Shown here piece by piece: positions 35,601 through 47,218 of a stretch of 64,000 nucleotides of DNA. The notes under the pieces are model-generated. The model made no database searches, was not told where the DNA came from, and saw only the letters and a list, made by a program, of their open reading frames with translations. A program made the position numbers and the translations under genes. Within the stretch, counting starts at the first letter, position 1. Every line of letters starts with the position of its first letter. The stretch lies in assembly GCA_014529385.2 (NCBI GenBank), contig CM043971.1, forward strand, positions 86,568,840-86,632,839, given 5' to 3'. This DNA comes from Adiantum capillus-veneris (lineage: Eukaryota; Streptophyta; Polypodiopsida; Polypodiales; Pteridaceae).

Positions 35601-37210
35601 ATGCATTATTGAGTTGGAGTCAACAAAATATTATCAAATTCAAGCATAATTCAACTGTGGACACAAGGCTTGCACATGGAGTCAAGAGGGGACGACCTGG
35701 AGCATTTTTCAAAGGAAAAAGATGGACACATATATTTTGTGGGATTTTTCTCTATGTTTTCCATTCCGAATTGGAAAAGTTTTCAATAGCAAAGTTGTAG
35801 ACGTGGAGCTGACATTTTTTCTCCTAATATTTTTATAATTTTTGGAGCTACGTTTTAGGAGATATGGCCAAAATCGTGGAGCCTATGTGTCCACATGGGA
35901 AGAAGTCATGATTATCCAACTTCACACACATAATTGTTTATAGGTTTCTCTCCATTATTGCTTGATTTTAGCTTATTTTATCAAGATTCTCTCAAACATT
36001 ATAGGGAAGATCTTGGAGTCAAGCTATAGAAGGTGGCATGGAGACAAAGCTCGCGCCATGATGAAGGCGATTAGGAGAAAAATTTTCAATAGGCAAGGCA
36101 CACGAAGCTCTCTCATTGGGAGAATGCCTCTAACTGAGGCTACTTTGTGATAACTCCTTTTCCTCATAATCTCTTCTTTGATCACTCTCTTGGCCTATAA
36201 AATGAGGTGTTCTCTTTTGTAAATACTACACACACACACACACACACATGCACACTATCCCACACCCACATACCCACACACCTACACATACACCCGTGTG
36301 CTACATGCTAGTAGCCTGAATCCTAATCACATAATCACAACACCATCACCACCATCACCGTGCACATTGGATGCTAATTCTACCCGACGTTCACTACAGG
36401 TGAAAAGTAATTGAAGCCAATAGTGAAAGGGAGGTGAGTCTTATGCATTATTGAGTTGGAGTCAACAAAATATTATCAAATTCAAGCATAATTCAACTGT
36501 GGACACAAGGCTTGCACATGGAGTCAAGAGGGGACGACCTGGAGCATTTTTCAAAGGAAAAAGATGGACACATATATTTTGTGGGATTTTTCTCTATGTT
36601 TTCCATTCCGAATTGGAAAAGTTTTCAATAGCAAAGTTGTAGACGTGGAGCTGACATTTTTTCTCCTAATATTTTTATAATTTTTGGAGCTACGTTTTAG
36701 GAGATATGGCCAAAATCGTGGAGCCTATGTGTCCACATGGGAAGAAGTCATGATTATCCAACTTCACACACATAATTGTTTATAGGTTTCTCTCCATTAT
36801 TGCTTGATTTTAGCTTATTTTATCAAGATTCTCTCAAACATTATAGGGAAGATCTTGGAGTCAAGCTATAGAAGGTGGCATGGAGACAAAGCTCGCACCA
36901 TGATGAAGGCGATTAGGAGAAAAATTTTCAATAGGCAAGGCACACGAAGCTCTCTCATTGGGAGAATGCCTCTAACTGAGGCTACTTTGTGATAACTCCT
37001 TTTCCTCATAATCTCTTCTTTGATCACTCTCTTGGCTTATAAAATGAGGTGTCCTCTTTTGTAAATACTACACACACACACACACACACACATGCACACT
37101 ATCCCACACCCACATACCCACACACCTACACATACACCAGTGTGCTACATGCTAGTAGCCTGAATCCTAATCACATAATCACAACACCATCACCACCATC
37201 ACCGTGCACA
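29619..37210 (+). repeat. Nine head-to-tail copies of an 844-bp LTR segment
   Basis: Units start with TTGGATGCTAATTC at 29,619, 30,461, 31,305, 32,149, 32,993, 33,837, 34,681, 35,525 and 36,367. Seven are 844 bp and two (first and eighth) are 842 bp through CA-tract length. They differ by only a few substitutions. Every unit includes the LTR's TATA box (CCTATAAAATGAGG, first at 30,289-30,302) and the (CA)n tract after it, so the array multiplies a promoter nine times. Junctions are GTGCACA/TTGGATG. Repeated 62-, 63- and 69-codon frames in each unit are by-products, not genes. Confidence 0.95.
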
Positions 37211-37412
37211 AAATGAACACCATGTCTTTACGCACTTGTAATGAGGGATTGAAGGCACGATTTCAAGAAGAAGAATGATGGCTACACTCATGATATTCCT
37301 CATCATCAACTCCCATCCCTCCATTAGGCATCCTACGGCCTTGTCCCCTTCTCATCTTCTTGCCCTATGCTACCTATTGTATTCATCTTTTGCAAGAAAT
37401 AAACACACTCCA

Positions 37413-38078
37413 TCTTGTGCTTATTTCTTTCCATTTTGCTTATGGTAAGGTGTGTGGATTTGCCACCATACACACACACACTCTCTCTCTCTTTCTCCCT
37501 CTCATATTCCTATTATCTTGCTACTTTCATCTTAAGGTGTGCGTATTTTCCACCTCTGGTATGAGAAGTAAGCATACTTGCATGTTTCCCTTACCTCCTT
37601 ATCTTCCTTATTATTATAGGCACGAGTAGCAAGCCCATTTTCACTCACTCACCATTTCTCTCAGCTTGTTGTCTAACCACCCCATCCCACACTTGGGCGT
37701 GGATCTTGAAATTGTTTTCCATAGCATGTTTGATTGTGTATATGTATGCATCCTAGTAGCCACATATATTTCTAGGTGGTGCCCCTATTGTGTACCTCCC
37801 ATGATGAGGCCATCGTGCATAGTCTTGGTGTAGAGGCCAAACCGTCTATTTTTCACTTTCACCTCTCAATGGGTTTTAGCCTGACTTTCAATTTGGATGT
37901 CATTTGAACAAGCTGTGACCATTAGAGCTACTTATAGGCTCTGAAGTTGGATTCTGGCTTAATAGTTTTGAGCAAATGAGGTTCAAATGGGGTGAAACTA
38001 GGTAGATGCTCTCATAATCATGTGGTAAAGACTTAGAAGGAATCAAGTTTGCCTTCATGTTCATTTTCATGCTAGTGA
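37413..38078. other. Unassigned sequence after LTR 3
   Basis: Contains a CACACACACACTCTCTCTC tract near 37,470-37,490 and no supported coding frame. Two similar boxes (TAAGGTGTGTGGATTTGCCACC near 37,446 in part, and TTAAGGTGTGCGTATTTTCCACC near 37,531 in part) suggest a decayed short duplication of about 86 bp. Possibly the LTR or leader of the element that owns the palindrome repeats that follow. Confidence 0.35.
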
Positions 38079-39529
38079 GACATCATATGCACAGGATGTC
38101 TAATTTGTTCAAAATGGCTCAAACTTGTAGTGTAGATGTGCCTTATCATGTTATAAACTCCTGTGATGTTAGAATTTGATTTGGGTTTCTCCTCATGTGA
38201 TTGGAGCCAATAATCAAGTATTGAGCTTTCGATTCTGAAACCTGGGTTTAAATGGGTGTACAGATAGAAAACTTGATGAGACTTGGGCTTTGGGATAAGA
38301 TTAATGGGATAAAGGCATTGAAAGTGAGAAATCTCCCCATAATTTTCATTTGGCCCTCTCGAGACATTATACGCGTATGATGCCTCTTTTGAGATTTTTG
38401 GCCTAGAATTCATCTGTAGCATCCTGAAGTGATTGGAAATCCTTTGATCATCTCAAATTTTGATTTGGAGATGAGTCATGTATTTGGGGCCATAGAATGT
38501 TTCTTTTGCTGGGATATTCTAATTTTGGGCTCCAAGTGGTCACAACCTTGCCCAAATTTGTCCAAATTAAATGCATGACTTCTATACTATATGGTGATTC
38601 AACATACTTCTCTCGAAAAATGTGAAGTTTGGCATCTGTATAAGAGAAGAGACTTCATACACGTATAATGTCTATTGATGAAAAACAACTTGAAACTCCA
38701 TGGGGATAAGTTGTGTATAGCTTGTGCATGATGTCCATGGTCTTTGATTTGAATTTGAGCTCGTGAATTGTTGTGAAAAAGCTTGAAGAGGTTTTTTATA
38801 CAGATTTCTGTTTTGTTGAGTGATTGAAGGTCAAAAGATATTCAAGTATGATGAAAATGTGTTGGGGAGCTCATAACGATGTGTATAAAGAGTTAGAGTT
38901 TCCAAAATTACAACACATGTCAATTCAAGGCTTTTAGACATTATACGCGTATGATGTCTACTTTGGCATTTTTGGCTCAAACTTGTGGTAGAGGTAGCTC
39001 CTGATGTGTGTATGGCTTTGATGTGTGAAAATATGATTTGGGACTAGTGCTTATGAGTCAATGCCATAGAAGTATTTTATGACACTTTGATTTGGAAATT
39101 GATGTGAGTGATGATCAAAACATGCCCAAAGGTGCCCAAACTTGGTGTGGAGGCTATATGTACTATGCTTTAAAGTTCTGGATGTTCATAGTGTTTAGAG
39201 AACTCCTATGTGATAGGTCTAGACACCATACGCATATGATGTCTACATTTGCAAAATGGATGTTTGAGCATAGGCACATGATGTGTAAGCTATGTGCTTG
39301 CTTTGTGTAAAATTTCACTTGATTTGAAGCACTTTTGGTAAGGCCAAATCCAAATTTAAGGAATCAGGCTGAGACTTTGCATTTTTTGGGTCTTAAGTAC
39401 CCTAGTTGGCTCCAAATCTTATGAAATTTTATGTGCTTCATATCTAGGGTATGCATAATGTGTTTGTGAAGTCAAGTGAGTGATTTCTGTGCAAAATTTG
39501 ACACTGGGACATCATACGCGTATGATGTC
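38079..39529. repeat. Six regularly spaced 22-bp palindromes (~286-bp period)
   Basis: The motif is GACATCATACG followed by its own reverse complement. Copies lie at 38,079, 38,363, 38,651, 38,937, 39,222 and 39,508, with spacings of 284, 288, 286, 285 and 286 bp. The last is a perfect palindrome, the fourth differs at one base, and the others at two to four. The roughly 264 bp between copies align poorly, keeping only scattered phrases such as GGCTCAAACTTGT and GCCCAAA-TTGT. The motif often begins after an A-rich or purine stretch and is followed by TCT. This is an old tandem repeat whose palindrome has been kept. Confidence 0.85.
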
Positions 39530-42352
39530 CCTCTTGAGAAAAAATGATTTTGATGCCTTGTGGTGTTTTGTGCTTGTGCCCTAAGCCCTACTAGCTAGTT
39601 TTCAACTTAAAAAGTCATATATTTACCTAAAAAACTCCCTGTTTTGAATTTTAGTCTTTGAAAGGGATTTCTTCATTTGAAGACATCTTCCCGCAAATAT
39701 TCTTCTTGAGCTCCATCTCCCAAGCATGTGGATGCAGAAGAGAACCTTTCCATGGCTTTGGTGTATCATTGAACTCACCGATCCCTTTTTGGCGATTTGT
39801 CGCTCAAATAGCATCTTTTTATGAGGAAATGGTCGGCGACAACTTTTCTTGATGTTTGAGTACATGTTCTTTGTCAATGATATGTCGATGATGCTTGTGA
39901 AGTTTGGTGGCAAACGGACATCTCATTTGGCTGTGAGGACCAAATGACGCTTTGTGTGCCCGAAGCCTAACTCGATGTTTTGGTCCACTTTTTGGTGATA
40001 GATCTGGGAGGAGGTTACCTGGCTTATAGAAATAATTGAAACTTAACTTCTCATGAAGTTTTGTTCGTTTCAACGATCCCCCCTCGATCAGCTTCTATAG
40101 TGTCCGAAGAGGTTAGGGTTTTTTCAATTGACCTAAACCCGCATTAGAGGTCATAGAGGTGTTCTCCTAGGTTATGGCTAACCTCTTGTCAAGTCTTGTA
40201 GCTATCGGGTCAGTGTTTGAAGTGTTACGGACCCGTTTTGGTTTCTTTCCCGCGATGCCACATTGCCGTTTTTTGGAGTTTTTCGCGACAAGAGAGTATA
40301 GAACAAGAAGATCACATGGTAACCAGTCTACCTTTCATGTCTGGCCCCGGTCAGTGTGTTGTGTGCATCGTACGGAGCCATAGAAGGTATGCGCGCTCTA
40401 GGTCTCTCAAGAGCTCTCTCTCTTGTGGATAGTGAGAATGAGCTAATAAGTGGGCCCAAATAAACTTATATGGGGGTTTCCCGGACCACTTGTTACCAAA
40501 ATTAACATGTGCTTCTATCTTGTTGCGAAATGTACTGTAGGCTAAGAAATTTCTTCATTTGGACTCTGTTTGCTTTGTTTTCAAAAAATTTGCATTTCGT
40601 CCAAAAACTAGCCAAATCGGCTTTCCGCATTTTTTCTCATACTTGCACCCCGTCTTCACCATAAGATCTCGTTCACTTATTGATCACTCCCATATTTTTC
40701 TTTTGTCAACATGTCACTATTGCACCTGTTTTTTCTTTTTCCTTTGTTTTTTGTTAATTAACAAAAAATAAAGGAAGTTAGCTTACTTGACCCAAAAAAT
40801 ACCCATAAATCAAGATAATTAGATAATAGCATAATAAACCACTATATACATCTATTCGTAGTAATTTTTACTGGATTGCTCCGTTTTCTTACCTTTTTAG
40901 CATAGAAATTGTGATTTTTACAATATACACACCTAGAGGCTCATCTTTGGTGTTTGTCCTCTGTTTCCTGTTGTAACACATTACTTACGGGCATATACAT
41001 TCGGGTTTATCAAAATTCTTGCAACATGAAAAACCCCCAAAGTCATAGAATACAGTGCCCTTTTTTACACTTGTAGTGTGTCGGGGGTGCATTGAGAGTG
41101 CCTCCCCCCTTACTAGTCGAAGTCCTCTTGGACGATGGTGTATCACCCAAGGGTATGTGCTCTACATGGGAATCAAGAAGGTGTTAATTCTGGCCATGTA
41201 ATGCAGCCCCATATGCATACTCAAGCAATGCATGGAAAAATAGTGATGTGCAAGAGGAAGGTATAAGCATGATGGTTATTGGTATTCAATGTTGAAGTTT
41301 CTTGTGAAAGTATAACCCTAGTGAGAGCAGTGAAAATAATCTCTCATGGATGTTTTCTCTTTCTTTGATAGAAAACGGAGCTGCTGAAACCATGTGGTTA
41401 TGAGTCATCTTTGTAGTTGTGGGGCTGTGCTCCGTTTAGGTATCCAAATTTTAAATGTGGGTATGGTTGTACTGGAACATGCTTTTGGTTGTCTGTTGAA
41501 AGCATGTACTTCAGGGAGATCCTTAGTTTCTTTTTTTGGAATCTAGAGTTTTGCAAGCCTACTTTGGGCCATAAGTAATTGCTTTGGTACCCATATCCTC
41601 TTGATGAGGAACTTTGGTCTATAGTGGAGGTCTTTGGAGAGGTATGTGTGAATTGACTTTGATCAAACCTTGCACCTGATCCTTTGTGATCCATATATGT
41701 TTCATAGATTTGTAGGGAAGAATAGGTCGGGTTTTTTGTGGCACGTTGCCATGAATTCCCACTGATTGTTTATTACTCGTCGAACTCACTTCGTGGGTAA
41801 GAGTATTTTCTATACAGACTTGCCTTTCCTACATTGTAGGTCTCTTTGGAATCCATTGTTGGACAATAGTCGTTTGTAAGGGTTGCTTACCTTTATCTGT
41901 CGGGTGCATATTGATGGGTTTTCTGTAGCTATTATAGAAAAAGGAACTTTCTGTTTTCCTAAATCGGATTGGATGTTAACTATACTGTAGTTACATTCAA
42001 GCTGTACATTATACCTTCTCTGCCAAGGTTGCCCGACCAAACGAGATTTTTATGAGAATTATTTTTATAAAAAGCGTTATTGTAAATACAACGAGGTAGT
42101 ACGAGAAAAAAGTTCATAATTATATCGGGACATTATGGTGCGGTATAGTCTAGCTACGGTTTCCACCATTAGTTGGCACAATACTATTCATTTGGCCAAT
42201 TTTGCTGTAAAAATTGAATGGTAAGTGGGGGAGTTGACCACCAAAAGCTCTGCCATGTTTTTAGAAAAACCTAGAGTCTTTTCCCAAAAGCACGAGGCTA
42301 TTCCAGGCTGAAATCTAGTGCTACGTGTAGGTTGGGCATCACTCTGACTAGC
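39530..42352. other. Unassigned, gene-free stretch
   Basis: No open frame above about 100 codons and no recognisable domain on either strand. A minus-strand stretch at 42,040-41,400 has two short protein-like frames (one containing Y-S-Y-P-R-S-E-F-D-E, another Y-G-Y-Q-S-N-Y-L-W-P-K), which could be exons of an unknown mobile gene, but nothing supports a product. 40,140-40,440 has GC-richer, codon-like sequence without identity. Confidence 0.4.
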
Positions 42353-42778
42353 TGCAGAACCTATAAATTAGCATAGAGTGCTCAGTTTTCAGTGTTGTCT
42401 ATTGCGTCTACTACCGCAAGTATACATATAAAACACAAATATTATATGAGTGGTGCAAGGTCTTTATCACCATCTCCATAAGGTCTTCTCTTGAGAAGAA
42501 GAAGAAGAAGAAGAATAAGGACACACACTCTCTCTACTTGCTTATTATCTTCTCTGTCATTTCACAGTGTATGCTCTCCAGAAGCTTCAGTGGCGGATAC
42601 CTCTACGTAGCTCTCATCACCACTCTCTTGGAACAAAGGAAGAAGCCTTTCGACAACCCCTAATTGACTCTAAAGCATGGTGAGAAGCTCTAAACTCCAT
42701 AGCCATCATCTCTCTCTTTTTATGTCGTTTTTCTGAGTATGTGGACTGAGCACTCTATGCTAATTTATAGGTTCTGCA
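42353..42778. repeat. Perfect 34-bp inverted repeat with 358-bp loop
   Basis: Arms at 42,353-42,386 and 42,745-42,778 are exact reverse complements. The left arm contains a TATA box (CCTATAAATTAGC). The right arm is itself bracketed by a ~29-bp imperfect direct repeat (CTTTTTATGT-GTTTTTCT at 42,716-42,744 and 42,782-42,810), so it looks like an inverted copy patched into a small duplication. An (AAG)n tract lies at 42,497-42,514. Confidence 0.85.
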
Positions 42779-43903
42779 ACCTCTTTTTATGTAGTTTTTC
42801 TAAGTATGGTGATGGTTTCTTCGTATACGACTGCATATGTGGATCAATTGAGTACCTACGAAGTTGCCCTATGATTATTTCATCCTGTTTAACATGCTGA
42901 TTTATGCACATGATGCTTTAATGGTCACGTGCGTGCATGAAAAGTGCTTTTTGTTTCACATCGTAGAGGCGATAGGAACATTGTTTAGGTCATTGTTTGG
43001 CGGACAAAGCAACAAGCAGCCATTGCCAGAAGGACCATATTTTTATGAGAAACCATTGTAAAATTCTTTTGTAAAGAAGCATCTCTAAGCCGGGAAATTG
43101 TCAAAGGATGTATGATTATTCTTATGGGAGCAATTGTATATTAGAGAGCCAATTAGAGGTTTGGGAGCTTGTGGTCGAACAAGCCATTTTGTAAAGACCT
43201 AATCTATAAAGGTCATTTTTTGTAAGTTTGAAGACAAACTTTTAATGGAGAACTGAGAAGACAGCGTACGTTTGAGAGCTCCTTCTTGTTCAAACTTGTA
43301 ATCTTCTCCATTGCGGATACGGTAATCCAAATTCAGATTTGATTATTGCATTGTGTTCCTCTCCTCTTGCTCTTTCATTCAAGTGTAATCATTCAAGATT
43401 CGGTGTAGGTTTTCAACTACGAGTTTGATGTCTTAAATTGATGTTTTGAGTGTCAATATGCGTGTTTTATGTTGTTTTGACCCTAGGAGGGGCTTTAGGG
43501 ACCCTAAAACGATCCATTAGGATCAACTGTTCGCTGGTTTTGCTAACTTTGGGACGAACGATCGCTATCGTTGTACCTCTCCAGACTGCTGTGAAAATGA
43601 TAGAATATGTTCCTGATAGTCCCTTGTAGCTTCCCTTCAAGTTTCCTGTGATTTCGATATGATTTGCATGGTAAACGGGGGTGATGACTGAAGAACGATG
43701 AAGGAGGACATAGGCATATTACTTGGCGGTAATGCGATTGATTTACTTATAGAGTTAGTAGTTGCATCTCTTCGAGTTCACTTCATTAGGATTGACACCC
43801 TAGTGAGTTCCCATGACTCATCCGAGTCGCTTCCCATGTATTGACAAATATATTGATGCTTGAGAGCTATGCTATGGACGTCCGTCGCGGCGACCTGCAA
43901 ACA
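42779..43903 (+). repeat. Probable 5' LTR end of an Athila/Tat-like gypsy element
   Basis: Sequence running up to the Asp-type PBS at 43,904 must be the 5' LTR, ending CCTGCAAACA at 43,903. TATA-like CTATAAAGG is near 43,209. A CGATCGCTATCG box at 43,559 resembles boxes in the leader. The LTR start is not identified, and no second copy of this LTR is seen in the window. Confidence 0.5.
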
Positions 43904-43924
43904 TTAGCGCATTGCCGGGGAATG
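43904..43924 (+). promoter_or_regulatory. Primer-binding site, Asp-tRNA type
   Basis: TTAGCGCATTGCCGGGGAAT resembles the Athila-type PBS TGGCGCCGTTGCCGGGGA, complementary to tRNA-Asp, with a few changes. It is followed by an untranslated leader and gag, as expected. Confidence 0.65.
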
Positions 43925-45224
43925 CACCTTAGGTGATGAGTGACCGAGTGCGCAGTTAGAATCCTTTAAAAAGATCAATCCACAAATCCATTTTACACCT
44001 CGAGTGAGTGTGTTAAAGCATTTTTGCTCTTCACTTTCTCTAATTCGATTGAGTACTGAAATCTCACCCGAAATCCGTCGTGTTTGTTTTGTTTGATTCA
44101 TTTTCTTATGTTTTTTCATTTCTGTACTTAGGAGTAGGATAAGTAAATCACATTCAAGTCAGATTTGGGACAAAAGTCAGAGCCGAGAAACCAGAAAACC
44201 ATAACTTTGGCCAAAAAAGCCATAAGACTCTGAAATTCTGAAATTCTTACCAAACAGGATTGATATTGATTCAAATCACAAAGTGGTAGCACAAAACACT
44301 AGGAAACACTTGTCAGAGGGAGTAGACAAAATTTCATCAGATTTGGCCCAGGTACTACGATCGCGATCGGTGTACCTCAGTGTCAGATTTGGACAAGATT
44401 TGACATGTTCCTTTCTGATAAGATTCTAAACAACTTTGTCTGAAGCAACCACACTCAAAAACATCAAAAATCAAGGAAATCAGGTCACTTACGTAAAACT
44501 AGCCTGACAAACCCAAAAAGTGCAAAATCTTGGCTTTTGGTGATCCAAATGCTCAAAGACTTTGGGGATAGCCTTAAAACATCAGTGTCTACAAGCATGC
44601 CAAATTTGGTCTAATTTGGGCTTAGAAGTACGATCGGGATCAGAGTACCTCAATGTCAAATTTGGACAAGATTTCATCTGTGGGATCCCTAGGTGTATAC
44701 AAACATAAAATTCTAAAGGACCTAGAGCCAGAAACCTCAAAATACCTGTCAAACCATCTGAACACAGATCCAACTCAAAAATTGCTAAGCTGGCTTAGAA
44801 ATTGACTTTCAGTAGACCAAAACACATCAAAACTGAGAAGGAACCATACAGAGGGATAGCATGTACATAGGACAACCCCAGGTATCTCTCAAATCCCAAA
44901 TCAAACATCAAAATCCAGTCAAACTGATAAATTTGGGAAAACAGGCACTTCCAACCAAGAAACGGTAAAAACTTGACCTTTTTGAGTCCAAATACAAAAG
45001 TGTCTAGCAGGTAGTCTTAAAATAGCCTAGTGAACAAGCTGGTGAAGTTTCATCTAATTTGGGCTCAGAACTACGATCGCGATCGATGTACCTCTGGCGC
45101 AAATCCAGCTCATTTTTGACCTGCTCATAGACCTAGGTTATACAAGATACCAGGAGTTTTCAAAACTCAAATTGGACATACTGTCAATAATCTGCAAGCA
45201 AAATTGTGTTGAGATCATTTTGAA
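43925..45224 (+). repeat. Gypsy leader with CGATCGCGATCG-centred diverged repeats
   Basis: Three repeats of about 270-440 bp. Each has ATTTGG-C-CAG-A followed by the palindromic core CGATCGCGATCG (44,358; 44,631 with GGGATCA; 45,074) and then TGTACCTC or AGTACCTC. A fourth box lies in the LTR at 43,559. Around the first core, the outer GTAC/GTAC makes a 24-bp near-palindrome (44,352-44,375). Between boxes only weak similarity remains. No coding frame. Confidence 0.7.
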
Positions 45225-47218
45225 GTGTTGAATCTGCTGACAGTTGGAATGATACAGGGATCTCATAGCCATCCAGTGTATTCATTTGCGGAGACGGATC
45301 AAGTAACAACCCATGCAGACGCAGGAATTGGAAGATCGTTCCATCTCCAGGTAAGAGGTTTGGATTCAGTCAGTAAATCCCACTTTCTTCATGTTTTTGA
45401 GATCGGGAAAACAAATCAACACCAGACACCTAAATTTAGTGGATCAAACGAGTGTTGCATCAACGGAGGAGAGTGTAAACCAAGGGATAGTGCGACCGTT
45501 AGAGCCGATCCTTGAAGAAGTCATCTCCAACATTTCTTCAGAGAGATCTTCCGAGTATTTCACAGAACACTTGGGACAAATAAAACTAAACGGAAGAGAA
45601 AACATGGTAGCAGGACCATCAGACCCCTCGGCCACAGTAAAGCTATTGTTCATCAAGTATCAATATGACAACAAGCAAGGTGCCAAGATATACAAAGATG
45701 GTATGGACCGCTACTGTGTGAAAATAGAAGATAGACCAAGTGAGCTCAGGGACTTAGTGCCTGTAAGCTATAGCGGAGACAGGTACCTAGATGACGAGGG
45801 TATCATGTACTTGGTAGTCGTGAATCCTAACATTGTAGACAAGTGGGGATTGATGGGCATAGAAGCCAAAATAGACGAGGAACATGAGGAAAAGGCACGA
45901 ACAATGAGCTTATCGAGAGATCAAGGCGAGAAAACGAAACGTTGAGAATCAACACGGATAATGTCTACTTGGGGTTATACAATTATAATAATGGACAAAA
46001 AGATCTCTATTATAGATGCGAGGAACCCTACGTCGGGGAGATGAATGAGCGGAAAAGACTTTATGTCTTCACCTACACAGAGGGAGCGGAAATGAAAATT
46101 GCAGCATACGACAAGTATGGAAGACGATATGCAGCAATCGATAAAAAAGAATTGGAAGGATATACGTACTTTGGGGGACCACTTCATTAGTATTATGTCA
46201 CTCCAAGCCCACTAAGACCAGCACCTACAACTGCCATGCCAGAACCGTTGACCACAGGTAGAGGGTGGACTCATGTAGCTGATTCTTTCAGTCGACCTCA
46301 TTATTCCATGCCAAGCCCCATGGGAATGTTACATTCCAGAGAATCAATGGCTATGAATCGAGGTAGTCCAGTTCTTATCTCTACACATACGGCTGTAGGT
46401 CCGACAATTGCAGCCACCCCATCACATTTACCACCTAGTAGTAGATTTGGGGCGAGGGAGCCAACGAGAGCAACCTACGACCTCCATGATACACGAGAAC
46501 GATTAAGTTGAGACACGGGAGCAATGAGATTGACCGTCGACCATAGACGGATCAGACCATCCCAAGTAGCGAAGTGCATGCCAAAGTAGTATAGCGGATC
46601 GGGGGATCCATATGCCCGTGTATCTCTCTTCAAGCTAGTCTTAAGAGAAGAACAAATCACTGATTTCCACACTCAATACGAGGGATTCTGGTTGACCTTG
46701 GAAGGGACGGCCTTAACCTGGTTTCAACCCCTAACCCTGAAACTTGTCCGAATATTGAACATGTATTGCACGAGTTCGCAGAAGAATTCTCAAAACAGGG
46801 TATAAAGCATAATACTGTATCGCAGATATACGCTTTTAAACAAAGGGAGAATGAAAAAGTGAAGGAAGCAACCTTGAGATTCAAGCAATACATTGAGAGG
46901 TGCTCGAGGAGAGAATTACCGCAGGACGAGAGATTGTCTGTGCTCTTCGTTGAAGGACTTGGGAATGAAACCTTGAAAAAGGACCTTCACTTGAAATCCT
47001 GTAGCACGTCTCAACAAGTTACAAGGGAAGCGCTATATCTTGTCGATAACTGTAAAGCATATGGGGAAGTGTCACAGGATACTGATTCAGTAACTAGTAA
47101 CTCTTCATCGATTAAAAGAAAACCCTCTACCAAGAAAGATGCCCAGGCATCCTTGATGCCGAGAGCTGATCAATTGATAGAGGAGGTAATGAAGAGAATG
47201 CAACAACATATGAGATAA
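45225..47218 (+). pseudogene. Gypsy gag, N-terminal and capsid part (broken)
   Basis: Open pieces at 45,391-45,945, 45,942-46,190, 46,236-46,511 and 46,766-47,218 lie in three frames. The last contains a recognisable gag capsid segment: L-R-F-K-Q-Y-I-E-R-C, then L-S-V-L-F-V-E-G-L and L-K-K-D-L-H, typical of the retrotransposon gag domain. The first piece starts M-F-L-R-S-G-K, like many plant gypsy gags. Several frameshifts, so inactive. Confidence 0.65.

Larger units (their letters stand above)
29456..37412 (+). mobile_element. LTR 3, expanded by a nine-unit internal tandem array
   Basis: Begins TGATGCATGAAAATCAC right after the PPT AGAGGAGGAAGGACC (29,441-29,455) and ends near CACTCCA at 37,412, like LTRs 1 and 2. 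In place of one copy of the ATTGGATG...GTGCACA segment it has nine, making an LTR of about 8 kb. Outside the array it is a normal LTR of this family. It was followed either by a lost internal region or directly by flanking DNA. Confidence 0.8.

Noticed and set aside
29703-36992. Recurrent 62-, 63- and 69-codon ORFs in every 844-bp unit
   Set aside because: They are copies of non-coding LTR sequence, include translated CA repeats, and are not open in LTRs 1 and 2. Their repetition reflects DNA amplification, not gene duplication.
38079-39529. CRISPR-like array of regularly spaced repeats
   Set aside because: The repeat is palindromic and spacing is ~286 bp, far longer than CRISPR spacers. The setting is a plant nuclear repeat region with no cas genes.
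39623-40432. Possible host gene exons in 39.6-40.4 kb
   Set aside because: Short frames on both strands, no recognisable domain, and no consistent splice-site or codon pattern.
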